Shown: positions 42,167 through 51,807, numbered from the stretch's first letter. The stretch: DNA of 64,000 nt from JAEINY01 sp942490535 (GCA_942490535.1 CALNXQ010000001.1:62001-126000); one strand, 5' to 3'. Notes: generated by a model not told the origin, from the letters alone. Made by a program: numbers and translations.

Positions 42167-43687
42167 ATGAGTTTTAACTGGAAGAAACTACAAAACGGAT
42201 CAGATATCAGAGGTGTTGCCCTGGAAGGTATTGCCGGGCAACCTGTTAATTTGGATACCCGTGTGGTGAATCGATTAACGAAAGCTTTTCTGAGCTGGTT
42301 GAAAAAAAATAGAGGAACAGATAACGTGGTAACTGTCGCTGTGGGGATGGATTCGCGTTTGTCAGGACCTGACTTGAAAGCGGCCTTTATAGAGGCGGCC
42401 ACTGATAGTGGGGCCAATGTGTTGGATTGTGGCTTGGCTTCGACGCCAGCCATGTTCATGACAACCATATCAGATGCTTATAAAGCCGATGGTGCGGTCA
42501 TGCTAACAGCCAGTCACTTGCCATACAATCGCAATGGCTTGAAGTTTTTTACTGAAAGAGGCGGGTTGGAAAAACAGGACATTGCAGATATTTTAACCCT
42601 GGCAGCTTCTGATGAAGCCTTCCCATCTAGTGGAACAGGTCAATGCAAGGAAATTCCCTTCATTGATGAGTATTCAGCCATGTTTGTGGATAAAGTCCGG
42701 AAAGAAGTCAAAGATCAGGAGCATTATGAGGAGCCTCTAAAAGGGTTTAAAATTATTGTGGATGCCGGCAATGGGGCTGGCGGGTTTTATGCCCACAAAG
42801 TGTTGGAAGTACTGGGAGCAGATGTGGAAGGGAGTCAGTTTTTAGATCCTGATGGAAAATTTCCCAATCACATTCCTAATCCTGAAGATCCGCGGGCCAT
42901 GGCTTCCATTTGTAAAGCGGTAAAAGCGCATAAAGCAGATCTGGGTATTATTTTCGATACCGATGTGGATCGTGCAGCCATTGTGGATGGTCAGGGCAAT
43001 CCGGTGAATCGGAATGAGCTGGTCGCCCTTGCAGCAGCTGTTGTTTTGGAGGAGCATCCTGGATCTACTATCGTCACCGATTCCATTACATCAGATGGCT
43101 TGGGGTGGTTTATCAATGATTTTCTGAAAGGGAACCACCACCGTTTTAAGCGTGGCTATAAAAACGTGATCAATGAAGCCGTGCGTAAAAATGAACATGG
43201 AGAGGATTCCTGGTTGGCCATTGAAACCAGCGGGCATGCGGCTTTGAAAGAGAATTATTTTCTGGATGACGGCGCTTATTTAGTTACGAAGTTGGTGATT
43301 AAGATGGCACGGCTTAAAAAAGAAGGACGCTCCTTAACGGATTTGATTGCCGATTTACCCGTTCCTGCCGAGAGTAAAGAGTTTAGAATTAAAATCAAGC
43401 ATCCTGATTTTGTGAATTACGGAGAAGAGGTAATTAGTAAATTAGGGGTTTATGCCAGTTCGCAATTCAAATGGGATTTAGTGCCTGATAATTACGAAGG
43501 TGTGAGGGTATCTTGTCAGGGAGCGGAGCAAAAAGGATGGTTTTTGTTGCGACTGTCGCTGCATGATCCGGTAATTCCTTTAAATGTGGAGTCTGATTTG
43601 GAAGGTGGAGTAGCCGTGATAGCCAATAAATTGGTTGACTTTTTATCGGAGTTTGAATACCTTGATTTGAGTACTTTTAAAAACTAA
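42167..43687 (+). CDS. Phosphoglucomutase/phosphomannomutase family protein
   Basis: A 506-residue alpha-D-phosphohexomutase from the ATG at 42167; a GTG one codon earlier is in frame. Ser116 in TASHLPYNRNG is the phosphoserine of the active site. The metal loop DTDVDR and the sugar-binding loop ETSGH are present, followed by the C-terminal phosphate-binding domain. It interconverts hexose 1- and 6-phosphates; glucose versus mannose preference is not clear. It lies in an apparent operon with the isomerase and the following cysteine hydrolase. Confidence 0.92.
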   Translation: MSFNWKKLQNGSDIRGVALEGIAGQPVNLDTRVVNRLTKAFLSWLKKNRGTDNVVTVAVGMDSRLSGPDLKAAFIEAATDSGANVLDCGLASTPAMFMTTISDAYKADGAVMLTASHLPYNRNGLKFFTERGGLEKQDIADILTLAASDEAFPSSGTGQCKEIPFIDEYSAMFVDKVRKEVKDQEHYEEPLKGFKIIVDAGNGAGGFYAHKVLEVLGADVEGSQFLDPDGKFPNHIPNPEDPRAMASICKAVKAHKADLGIIFDTDVDRAAIVDGQGNPVNRNELVALAAAVVLEEHPGSTIVTDSITSDGLGWFINDFLKGNHHRFKRGYKNVINEAVRKNEHGEDSWLAIETSGHAALKENYFLDDGAYLVTKLVIKMARLKKEGRSLTDLIADLPVPAESKEFRIKIKHPDFVNYGEEVISKLGVYASSQFKWDLVPDNYEGVRVSCQGAEQKGWFLLRLSLHDPVIPLNVESDLEGGVAVIANKLVDFLSEFEYLDLSTFKN

Positions 43688-43691
43688 GAAC

Positions 43692-44234
43692 ATGAGAATA
43701 TTAAAGGATAATGCAGTTGGTCTGGTGATTGATATTCAGGAAAGACTGTTTCCTCACATTGATCAATATGAGCAGTTGGAGAAGAATGTACAAATTCTAA
43801 TCAATGGTTTAAAAGCCCTGGAAGTGCCAGTGCTGGTCACTGAGCAATATAAAAAAGGATTGGGTGAAACCATTGAAAGCATTGCTCAATTGGTGGATGG
43901 TGACTGGCATGCTGAAAAATTGGCTTTCAGCTGTTGTGATGAGCCTAGATTCGCCGAGGAGTTAGAGCTCTCAAAAAAACGGCATGTAATTATTGCGGGT
44001 ATTGAGTCGCACATTTGTGTATTACAAACAGCCATTGATTTAAAGGAGCGCGGTTTTCAACCGGTTGTTATCGAAGATTGTGTGGGTTCGCGTACAGATG
44101 CCAACAAACGGAATGCCATGGAGCGTTTACGTCAGGAAGGGGTGATTGTATCATGTTATGAATCCATCTTGTTCGAGTTGTGTCGATATGCTGGAAGTGA
44201 TGCCTTTAAAACGATCAGCAAGTTAGTAAAGTAA
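43692..44234 (+). CDS. Isochorismatase-like cysteine hydrolase
   Basis: A 180-residue cytoplasmic hydrolase of the isochorismatase-like superfamily. The catalytic triad is Asp14 in IDIQERL, Lys in AEKLAFSC and Cys109 in ESHICVLQT. These enzymes act on small amides or related bonds, and the YcaC group has no settled substrate. It starts four bases after the phosphohexomutase gene ends and is followed by a terminator. Its link to sugar metabolism is through context only. Confidence 0.88.
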   Translation: MRILKDNAVGLVIDIQERLFPHIDQYEQLEKNVQILINGLKALEVPVLVTEQYKKGLGETIESIAQLVDGDWHAEKLAFSCCDEPRFAEELELSKKRHVIIAGIESHICVLQTAIDLKERGFQPVVIEDCVGSRTDANKRNAMERLRQEGVIVSCYESILFELCRYAGSDAFKTISKLVK

Positions 44235-44301
44235 ATATCAGGTATTCATCCTTTGGCTATACAACGATTAGTGTAGTCAGAGGTTGAGTCGATTAAGTGA
44301 T

Positions 44302-44328
44302 AAGCCCGGCTTCATAGGTCGGGTTTTT
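44302..44328 (+). terminator. Terminator after the cysteine hydrolase
   Basis: AAGCCCG pairs with CGGGTTT (one G-T) around an 11-base loop and is followed by T residues. Confidence 0.7.
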
Positions 44329-44368
44329 GGCTATCTGGTACATTGATTGGCAGGCTCTTGAGAATTGC

Positions 44369-44376
44369 TATCTTTG
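44369..44376 (+). promoter_or_regulatory. -7 box before the PfkB kinase gene
   Basis: TATCTTTG matches TAnnTTTG exactly, 23 bases before the ATG at 44400. Confidence 0.5.
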
Positions 44377-44399
44377 CCTCCATTCAAATGGGGAGTGTT

Positions 44400-45346
44400 A
44401 TGCGCAGAGTTTTTGGATTAGGAGAGACTGTTTTAGATCTTATTTTTAAAGATGATCAGCCGGTGGGCCTAAGGCCGGTGGGAGTGCTTTAAATGCATTG
44501 GTGTCTCTGGCACGAATGGGGGCGAATGCCCATTTTATCACTGAAGTAGGAAAAGATCGAGTGGGGGATATGATTGTGCGATTTTTAGAGCAGAATGGGC
44601 TGTCAACAAAATATGTCAATCGCTTTGAGGGTGGTAAATCGGCACTGGCATTGGCTTTTTTGAATGAAAATAATGATGCGGATTATGAATTTTTCAAAGA
44701 CTATCCAGCACAGCGATTAACCGGTGAAATACCCGATTTCACAGCAGAGGACATCCTTGTGTTTGGGTCATTTTTTGGAATCAATCCGGTCATCCGACCC
44801 CGTTTACTGACAATTCTGACCGCAGCCAGACAGGCAGGTACGATTATTATTTACGACCCTAACTTCCGGAAACATCACGACCATCATAAACAACAATTGA
44901 TAGAGGTGATTGAAGACAACTTTAGATGGGCTGACATCGTGCGCGGCAGTGATGAGGATTTCAAAAATATCTATGGTTTGACTCAGCCTGAAAAGGTGTA
45001 TGAGAAAGTAGCGGCCTTCTGTGATAATTTAGTGGTGACAGCCAATGCCAATGGTGTTTATGCCTTTGGGAGAAACTTTGAACGTCATTATCACGTGCCG
45101 GTTATTAATCCAATCAGTACGATTGGCGCCGGTGATAATTTTAATGCGGGTATAATGAGCGCTTTGCAGGATTTGAGATTGGATCGTACTGATCTGGCTC
45201 AGATAACGCCGGACCAATGGCGGCAAATGATCACTTATGGCATTCGATTCTCCTCAGAAGTATGCTTGAATCTGGATAATTATGTACCTGTAGATTTTAA
45301 GAAACGATTTGTGAAGGTGCTGGGAAATCAGATGAAAGAAAACTAA
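44400..45346 (+). pseudogene. PfkB-family carbohydrate kinase with a one-base frameshift
   Basis: The gene encodes a ribokinase/fructokinase-like sugar kinase of about 315 residues. It starts at the ATG at 44400 with the typical RRVFGLGETVLD opening. The first 23 codons are in one frame, then the frame stops after nine more codons. From CCTAAG at 44468 the second frame continues with KAGGSALNALVSLARMGA to the end at 45346. One missing base between 44468 and 44469 (for example GGC-GCT-AAG) restores a perfect family sequence. The rest is intact, including IYDPNFR and the catalytic GAGDNFNAG. Either the gene is broken, or a base was lost in assembly. Confidence 0.85.
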
Positions 45347-45347
45347 A

Positions 45348-45367
45348 AAGGAGCCTTGTGGCTCCTT
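45348..45367. terminator. Bidirectional terminator between converging genes
   Basis: AAGGAGCC and GGCTCCTT pair perfectly around TTGT, between the PfkB gene and the sugar-binding lipoprotein gene. Confidence 0.8.
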
Positions 45368-45374
45368 CGTACAA

Positions 45375-46376
45375 TTAGTTGTATACTTCTTCTTTGGTGT
45401 AAAAGCCACCTTCTATCAGCACCTCATCAATATTATCTCTGGTAATGGTGATAGACTCTATTTTTATGGTAGGCACATCAATCATTCCGTTATTGACATA
45501 GCTTAATCGCGATTTTTCAGGTAGTTTGCCTTTAGCCAGGTCAATGGTTAACTCAGCACCGGTGTATGCATTTGTTTTAAGCGGATGGAAAACAGTCATG
45601 GTTTGTTTGCCGGCAATGATATTTTTTATGGCTTTTAGTTCTGCATCCTGACCTGTAATGGCTACATCCGCATAACCATATTCTTCAAGCACTTTTATAC
45701 ATCCATCGGCAATGCCGTCAAAACCTGCAATGATCGCATCTGGTTTTTCACCTGTAAAAGAGAGGACTTGTTTGAGCTCGTAAGCCGCATAGTCTGGATT
45801 CCAATCTTCCACAAATGTTTTATATAGGATTTTGACTTTTCCTGATTGAATAACTGGTTCCAGATATTTTTCCAGGGATTGTTGCAGTTCAAGACCATTA
45901 CGATCATCTTTGGCACCTCCTAGAATAATGAAATTACCCGATGGCTTTATTTTTAAGACTTCATCCACCATGGCTTTACCCAATCTGTCATTATTACCGG
46001 AGAGAAATAAATCTAAATCACAATTGGGAATTAACCGATTGTAACCTAAAACAGGAACGCCCCGGTCATGCGCTTCTCTTACTATGGCTGCAACTGTATT
46101 GGCATTTACAGAGATAATGGCCAGGGCGTCCACGCCGGCATCCAGCATGGATACGGCCTTCTCATATTGCAGTGCTTCTTTGCCATCGGCATGCTCAATA
46201 ATTACTTCGGCTCCTAATTGATTCGCCCGTTCCTTAAAAAAAAGACTCTCTTTGACATAGCGTGCCGTGACATCTGATGTGTATAAAAAACCTACTTTTA
46301 TCTTTTTTTCGTTTGTGCATCCTGACAAAAGAATAGTGAAGGTTGTGAGTATAGTTATTAACCCCTTGTATTTCAT
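45375..46376 (-). CDS. XylF-like periplasmic sugar-binding lipoprotein
   Basis: A 333-residue type 1 periplasmic binding protein (Peripla_BP_4). The signal ends LLSGC, with Cys20 as the lipidated residue. The ligand-binding fold carries FLSGNNDR, ILGGAKDDRN, AGFDGIADG and TGQDAELKAIK, as in xylose-binding XylF. No ABC permease or ATPase gene is adjacent, so it may not serve transport. It is divergent from a chemoreceptor gene 124 bases away. A role in sensing sugars for that receptor is an attractive inference but unproven. Confidence 0.88.
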   Translation of the reverse strand: MKYKGLITILTTFTILLSGCTNEKKIKVGFLYTSDVTARYVKESLFFKERANQLGAEVIIEHADGKEALQYEKAVSMLDAGVDALAIISVNANTVAAIVREAHDRGVPVLGYNRLIPNCDLDLFLSGNNDRLGKAMVDEVLKIKPSGNFIILGGAKDDRNGLELQQSLEKYLEPVIQSGKVKILYKTFVEDWNPDYAAYELKQVLSFTGEKPDAIIAGFDGIADGCIKVLEEYGYADVAITGQDAELKAIKNIIAGKQTMTVFHPLKTNAYTGAELTIDLAKGKLPEKSRLSYVNNGMIDVPTIKIESITITRDNIDEVLIEGGFYTKEEVYN

Positions 46377-46500
46377 GGTGTGTAACGTTAGTAATTAGCA
46401 TTTGAGCAGTTAAAAATAGTGTTTTTTATCATGTTTTTTTTGAATGAAGGTTTTTTTTGCCAACTTTATGACAAATTAATTGGGGACAAATAACTAAACA

Positions 46501-48447
46501 ATGGCTTGGAAAGATTTAAAAATCCGCTCGAAAATTGGTAGCGGTTTTGCTATACTGATGGCAGTTGTATTGCTGTTGGGTGGAACGATATTATTTAATC
46601 TGCAACGTGTCAATTCCGAGATTTCCGATTTAACCAATACCTTTATTCCGGTGGTGAGTGAAGCCGGTAAAATGGATCAGTCCTGGAGAGAGGTGCGTGA
46701 ATACTCCCGATCATATGATTTTACGAGGGATGTCTATTTCGAAAAGAGAGCCTCAAAAAGTGAAGTCAATATGGGCCTTTCGCTTCGTAAATTAAGTGAA
46801 ATTCTTAATGGCCAGGAAGAGGTGATGCTGTCAAGAGGTATTGATTTATCCAATGTTCGGGAAAGGCTGGATCAGTATGAGCAAGTATCTGCCGCGTACC
46901 ATCTCCAGCAAAATGAATTGGAAGTCTTGAAAAGGCAGTTTATGGGCCATTTTCAAACCATCAATGAAAGTAGTCAGGCCTATACCGGTTCTACTGGGGT
47001 GCAAGTGGTCGTGCGGCAGTTAAATGGCTTAATCGGTCAACTACTGTGGGACGAAGCCAATAATCAATATGCTCACATTGAGGATTTTCAAACGCAATTG
47101 CTAGATCTGAAAAAGAGTGCTTTGCGATACGCTTTGCCTGTTCGCTTAAAGGTTGAAGTGGAACGCTTTAGTGAGTATTTGGGGGCGTATTTGTCTCAAG
47201 CCAGAACAGCTAAAGTAGCCGCGTTGAAACAGTTTGAACTGGCTAAAGATATCATGTGGGAAGTGGGAGCGGCTTCTGATGTGGGGTTAGACCAAATGAT
47301 GGACATGGGGGACCAGAGTGCACAAATTGTTTCGCTTCAAACGCGTATTTTAATTGTGGCATTCATTATTGTGATTATTCTGTGGTTCACTTTGGTGTTT
47401 TTCCTTTCAAAAGCGATTTCTCAACCCATTGAGCATGGCATTGAATTGGCCGGACGGATTGCCGGTGGAGATTTAGGCGTTCAATTTAAAGCAGACCGAA
47501 AAGATGAGGTCGGTAAGTTAGCGGATGCCTTAAATTTGATGGTGAGCAATTTAAAGTCGATGGTGAGTCAAATTATGGTAAGTGCCAGGGAGATAGAAGA
47601 TGCCAGTCAGATTATGAATTCCAGGGCCTTGGAATTGTCTGAAGGCGCCACGGAACAAGCTTCTTCGGCTGAAGAAGTATCTTCATCCATGGAAGAGATG
47701 TTTGCCAATATTCAGCAGAATACAGATAATTCGCGACAAACAGAGAGCTTAGCGGCCAGCTCCACAAGAGCGATCCAGGAGAGTAATGTGACGTCTAAAG
47801 AAGCGGCACAATACATTGAGAATATTACGTCTAAAATATCAGTTATTAGCGATATAGCATTCCAGACCAATATTCTGGCGCTGAATGCGGCTGTTGAAGC
47901 GGCCCGAGCCGGACAAGAAGGACGCGGTTTCGCGGTGGTGGCGGCAGAGGTTCGTAAACTGGCTGAGCGTAGTCAGTTGGCAGCCAGTGAGATTACCGCC
48001 GCTTCCAATGATACCTTGGATCGCTCAATCAAGGCCAGTCAAAAATTGGATCATGCCACACCTGAAATTGAACGGACAGCTGAATTAATTAAAGAAATTA
48101 CCGTGGCTTCCATGGAGATGGTGACGGGCGTGGAGCAGATCAATAATGCATTACAGCAGTTGAATCAGGTGACTCAACGAAATGCTGCTCATGCTGATGA
48201 GATCACGACTTCAGCCAGTCGATTGGGTAAGTTATCTGAATCACTAAACCGTGCGGTTAGTTACTTTTCCATTTCGGAACGGGGAAATTCTGCTGAGGAT
48301 CGGACTTTTATTCAAGAAAAAAGTGAACAACCGGTAAAGACGGCTGTTAAGGTAATGGCAAGGAAAAAGTCCATGGATACCGGTCTGAACATCAACCTGG
48401 GGAAAGGCTATGAGAATTTGGATGATGATGAATATGAGAAATTCTAA
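46501..48447 (+). CDS. Methyl-accepting chemotaxis protein
   Basis: A 648-residue chemoreceptor. TM1 is at about residues 12-33 and TM2 at about 282-303, so they flank a periplasmic helical sensor domain of about 250 residues. HAMP follows (about 304-356). The cytoplasmic signalling domain has its hairpin tip near residue 453 with IAFQTNILALNAAVEAARAG. The C-terminus is a flexible tail ending EYEKF, which fits the pattern of the pentapeptide that tethers CheR/CheB. The neighbouring divergent sugar-binding lipoprotein is a candidate ligand partner. No other che genes are in the window. Confidence 0.94.
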   Translation: MAWKDLKIRSKIGSGFAILMAVVLLLGGTILFNLQRVNSEISDLTNTFIPVVSEAGKMDQSWREVREYSRSYDFTRDVYFEKRASKSEVNMGLSLRKLSEILNGQEEVMLSRGIDLSNVRERLDQYEQVSAAYHLQQNELEVLKRQFMGHFQTINESSQAYTGSTGVQVVVRQLNGLIGQLLWDEANNQYAHIEDFQTQLLDLKKSALRYALPVRLKVEVERFSEYLGAYLSQARTAKVAALKQFELAKDIMWEVGAASDVGLDQMMDMGDQSAQIVSLQTRILIVAFIIVIILWFTLVFFLSKAISQPIEHGIELAGRIAGGDLGVQFKADRKDEVGKLADALNLMVSNLKSMVSQIMVSAREIEDASQIMNSRALELSEGATEQASSAEEVSSSMEEMFANIQQNTDNSRQTESLAASSTRAIQESNVTSKEAAQYIENITSKISVISDIAFQTNILALNAAVEAARAGQEGRGFAVVAAEVRKLAERSQLAASEITAASNDTLDRSIKASQKLDHATPEIERTAELIKEITVASMEMVTGVEQINNALQQLNQVTQRNAAHADEITTSASRLGKLSESLNRAVSYFSISERGNSAEDRTFIQEKSEQPVKTAVKVMARKKSMDTGLNINLGKGYENLDDDEYEKF

Positions 48448-48467
48448 AAGATAAGTTTGTTTGTACT

Positions 48468-48508
48468 AAAAAGCCCCGGTGTTGCTCATGCGTACCGGGG
48501 CTTTTTTT
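48468..48508 (+). terminator. Strong terminator after the chemoreceptor gene
   Basis: AAAAAGCCCCGGT and ACCGGGGCTTTTT form a 13-bp perfect stem around a 13-base loop, followed by more T. Confidence 0.92.
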
Positions 48509-48574
48509 GAATGATGGCGTTTCATCGAATTCTAAGAGTGATTACAATTCTCTAACAAGGCCAAACCAGTGAGG

Positions 48575-48961
48575 TTATTTGAGTGTACCATCCGCTTTAA
48601 AATCGGCTTCTTTTTTTTGTCCAATCAGAATGATAGTTCCCAGTCGGGCAATCAGAAAAACAATAATGCCAAATAATGGGTTAAGCAGAGCCATCTTCAA
48701 GCCTTCTGCCAGAAGGTGTGGTGTTAGTTGACCTGCAGCTTGAATATTATCGAAAGCCGCGATTAAACCAAATGTGCGACCAAGAAAACCCCAAGCTAAC
48801 GCAAACCAGCTAAGCGAAATGATTAGTGCAATGGTCTTTCCGTTGTTCGATTTGTTGAAAAAGCCGTTTGCAATCAAGGCCATGATTAATAGCAATAAAA
48901 TGAGGAGAGGATAGGTGAAAAATGGTCCGCCATCGTTGAATTTGTCAAATAATGCTGTCAT
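48575..48961 (-). CDS. Small MotA/TolQ/ExbB-like membrane protein
   Basis: A 128-residue membrane protein from the ATG at 48961; the in-frame ATG at 49009 would add 16 non-typical residues. It has three predicted helices, and the last two resemble the MotA/TolQ/ExbB channel core in reduced form (GLIAAFDNIQAAG then LLAEGLKMALLNPLFGIIVF). It is half the usual size and lacks a partner ExbD/MotB gene nearby. The function is unknown; a proton-channel-like subunit is only one possibility. Confidence 0.65.
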   Translation of the reverse strand: MTALFDKFNDGGPFFTYPLLILLLLIMALIANGFFNKSNNGKTIALIISLSWFALAWGFLGRTFGLIAAFDNIQAAGQLTPHLLAEGLKMALLNPLFGIIVFLIARLGTIILIGQKKEADFKADGTLK

Positions 48962-49145
48962 GATTATTTCTTTTTTAAATGAATAATACACCAAATATAG
49001 GCTGCTCATTCATGCCTTTTTAAAAGATGCGACCAATCCACCTTTGCGACTGGTTTTTAAAGGATTTCATCAAGTAAAATGCGAATAATATTCTATTTCT
49101 GCAAAAAGCAGTGCTAAATTGGTTGTTGATCGATAAAGACTGGTA

Positions 49146-50246
49146 ATGCCGCATAAAAATTGTATTATTGTAAGTATGACGCGCTTGCTATTACCCGGAT
49201 TAAAACGAATGGCCTTGCATCTCTTCTTTTGGATTGGAGTATGGGTTTTCTTTTACTATTTTTTTAGCTATAATTCCACTGATACAGTCTATATTACTTG
49301 GTTTTCAAGTTGTTTATTGCCTTTAACAATGGGCGTCACATACTTTGTGAAGCAAGTCTTGATACCGGCATATTTACTGACACGGAAGTATACACTATTT
49401 ACTTTATATAGTTTTTACACCTTAGTGGCTTCTTCTTATGTCATCGTATTGGCCTTGTATGGGTGTTTAATTTTTCTGTTGAAATTTAATGTGTCTATCA
49501 TGCCTCCCATGAGCAAGAACTTCTTTTTCATCTTGATCTTAGTTTATCTGGTAGTGGGTTTCGTCAGCTTTTCCAGTGTCCTGAAGCATAATTTTCAAAT
49601 CGATTCCAGAAATAAAGCACTTCAGAATAAAATACTGGCCACTCAGTTGCAGTTGAAGGGGCAAGAGCTGCACTATTTGAAGCGGCAAATTCATCCGCAT
49701 TTTCTGTTTAATACGTTGAATACGATTTATGGCTTTGCACTCAGACAGTCGAAGCATACGCCGGAAATCATCCTTAAACTCTCCAATTTACTGGATTACA
49801 TCCTGTATCAGATTAATAAACCCCGGGTGAGCCTCCGTGAAGAAGTATGGCACATCAAAGAGTATATTGAGCTGGAAAAAATGCGCTTTCAGGATACGTT
49901 AATAATCAGCTTTACATCCGACGAAATTGATCAAGCGATTCAGGTGGCACCCATGTTACTCATTCCTTTTGTGGAAAACGCCTTTAAGCATGGGCAGATC
50001 GTAGAGGGAGCCCTGCGTGTTGAGGTAGCGGCAGCAGTATCCGGTAAGCGGTTGGATTTTTCACTACGTAATAGCGTGAAAAGGCAGGAAACTCAGGATT
50101 GTAAACATGGTATCGGGTTGGATAATATCCGTAAACGACTGGATTTGCATTATAAAGATAATTACCAGCTCAAGAATGGGTGGCAAAACCAATGGTATTC
50201 TGTGAAATTATCCATTTTTGATTTAAATTCTTTGCGAAATGGCTGA
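49146..50246 (+). CDS. LytS-type sensor histidine kinase
   Basis: A 366-residue kinase with four membrane helices in residues ~22-140 and a short coiled linker. The His_kinase domain has His185 in RQIHPHFLFNTLN. The N-box LIPFVENAFKHG and the lid HGIGLDNIRKRL are intact. An ATG at codon 11 (49176) is an alternative start. The response regulator gene overlaps its 3' end by eight bases, so the two form a dedicated two-component pair. Confidence 0.92.
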   Translation: MPHKNCIIVSMTRLLLPGLKRMALHLFFWIGVWVFFYYFFSYNSTDTVYITWFSSCLLPLTMGVTYFVKQVLIPAYLLTRKYTLFTLYSFYTLVASSYVIVLALYGCLIFLLKFNVSIMPPMSKNFFFILILVYLVVGFVSFSSVLKHNFQIDSRNKALQNKILATQLQLKGQELHYLKRQIHPHFLFNTLNTIYGFALRQSKHTPEIILKLSNLLDYILYQINKPRVSLREEVWHIKEYIELEKMRFQDTLIISFTSDEIDQAIQVAPMLLIPFVENAFKHGQIVEGALRVEVAAAVSGKRLDFSLRNSVKRQETQDCKHGIGLDNIRKRLDLHYKDNYQLKNGWQNQWYSVKLSIFDLNSLRNG

Positions 50247-50967
50247 GTTGATTTCTTGTCTGATAGTGGATGATGAGCCGGTGGCCTGCGATGTTTTAAA
50301 AGGGCTTTTGGCAAAAGTGGATGGGATACGCATTGTCGCCTGTTGCCGTAGTGCCTTGGAGGCATTCAAATGGCTGAATAAAGGTGCGATTGATTTGATT
50401 TTTTTGGACATTAACATGCCGGAAATATCAGGCTTAGCATTTGCCAAAACCATTAATAGAGAAGTGAAGATCATCTTTACCACGGCGTATCGCGAATATG
50501 CGGTAGATGGATTTGATTTGAGGGCGGTCGATTATTTGCTTAAGCCCATTTCGTTTCAGCGATTGCTGCAATCCATTCATAAGTATTTGGATGAAAATAC
50601 CCCGGTTGTTTCCGGTGGTGCTGAGGAGATAGTGGTGGAAAAAAGTGACTTTTTCTTTGTGCGCGCCGATCGGAAAATGGTAAAGATCGATTTTGCTGAC
50701 ATTCGGTTTGTTGAGAGTTTGAGTGATTATATAAAAATTCATTTGGTCAATGGTTCTGTTGTGACGCGTGAAACGATCTCTAATATTGAAGCTAAATTGC
50801 CTCATAAGCAATTCTTGAGGGTGCACCGCTCCTTTATTGTGGCCATTGCCAGGATAGATTCGTTTACCAATGAGTACATTGAGATGGCGAGTCAGGAGAT
50901 TCCCATTAGCCGAAGTTATAAAAGTGAAGTGCTGGTTCGGTTGGAGGGTATAAATGATGGGTTTTAA
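50239..50967 (+). CDS. LytTR-type response regulator
   Basis: A 242-residue regulator with a receiver domain (phosphoacceptor Asp57 in IFLDINMP, later Lys in YLLKPI) and a C-terminal LytTR DNA-binding domain (about 135-240, FLRVHRSFIVAIARID). It overlaps the kinase gene by eight bases. The next gene on the same strand, a GIN-domain lipoprotein 120 bases on, is a possible target. The arrangement mirrors the regulator at 23538 but here with a single intact kinase. Confidence 0.93.
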   Translation: MAELISCLIVDDEPVACDVLKGLLAKVDGIRIVACCRSALEAFKWLNKGAIDLIFLDINMPEISGLAFAKTINREVKIIFTTAYREYAVDGFDLRAVDYLLKPISFQRLLQSIHKYLDENTPVVSGGAEEIVVEKSDFFFVRADRKMVKIDFADIRFVESLSDYIKIHLVNGSVVTRETISNIEAKLPHKQFLRVHRSFIVAIARIDSFTNEYIEMASQEIPISRSYKSEVLVRLEGINDGF

Positions 50968-51087
50968 GGAAGGAAGCCAGAGTGCTTGACTATTTTTTTG
51001 GATGAGTTGTAACTATGCTTGGCTTTCAGTAGTCCTATGTATATGTTTTGTATGAATTATTAATGAAAACCTAATAAATTAAGACTT

Positions 51088-51807
51088 ATGAATAAGCTAT
51101 TTATCCTGTCTGTATTGATGATTGTGATGAGCCTGGTATCCTGCAAGGTGATGGGTGAGAAAGTCACTGGTAATGGAAATGTTATTTCGAAAACACATGC
51201 TGTAGAAGCCTTTAGTCGGTTAAAGGTGGAAACGGTTTGTAAAGTTGAATTAACCCAATCGGATAGGGAAGAAGTGATTGTTGAGGCCGATGAGAATTTA
51301 CACGCTTATATTGAGATCGAGCAACATGGCGATCAGCTCAAAGTAAAAACGCGTGACAATGTGAACTTCAGAAGTTTTGAGAAATTGGTTATTCGCATTC
51401 ATGTGAAAGCCATCAATGACCTGAATATCGCCAGTGTGGGCAATGTGATTTGCACCAATGCCTTAGTGGCAGATGATATGAATGTGAAAGTATCCAGTGT
51501 GGGAAACACAGAATTGAAGTTGAATGTGGGTACCACCGATTGTAAATTTAGTACCGTGGGGCGCTTATTGGTGGAAGGCGAGGCCACCACAGCTGTGGTC
51601 AAAAACTCCAGCGTAGGGGGTGTAAATATGGAGGATTTTCATGCAAAAGTGCTGCGCATCAACAATAGCAGTGTAGGGGGCATTCAGGTGTATGCCTCTG
51701 AAGAAATTTATGTGACGCATTCAGGTGTAGGCGGATTGACCTACGGAGGCAATCCACAGGTGAAAGAAATTAAAGATTCCGGTATTGGTAAGGTGAAGCA
51801 GCAGTAA
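51088..51807 (+). CDS. Head GIN domain lipoprotein
   Basis: A 239-residue exported protein with a lipobox SLVSC (Cys19). The rest is a head GIN domain (DUF2807): a right-handed beta-helix of short repeats such as NIASVGNVICTNAL, KVSSVGNTEL, NSSVGGVNME and NSSVGGIQVY at about 20-residue spacing. Such proteins are widespread in Bacteroidota and are often found next to LytTR systems. They are thought to be surface or periplasmic adhesins or structural elements. The biochemical role is unknown. A perfect terminator follows. Confidence 0.9.
   Translation: MNKLFILSVLMIVMSLVSCKVMGEKVTGNGNVISKTHAVEAFSRLKVETVCKVELTQSDREEVIVEADENLHAYIEIEQHGDQLKVKTRDNVNFRSFEKLVIRIHVKAINDLNIASVGNVICTNALVADDMNVKVSSVGNTELKLNVGTTDCKFSTVGRLLVEGEATTAVVKNSSVGGVNMEDFHAKVLRINNSSVGGIQVYASEEIYVTHSGVGGLTYGGNPQVKEIKDSGIGKVKQQ

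Noticed and set aside
44498..45346. A shorter PfkB kinase starting at 44498
   Set aside because: That start is a TTG inside the conserved sugar-binding region; the true N-terminus is readable upstream in another frame.
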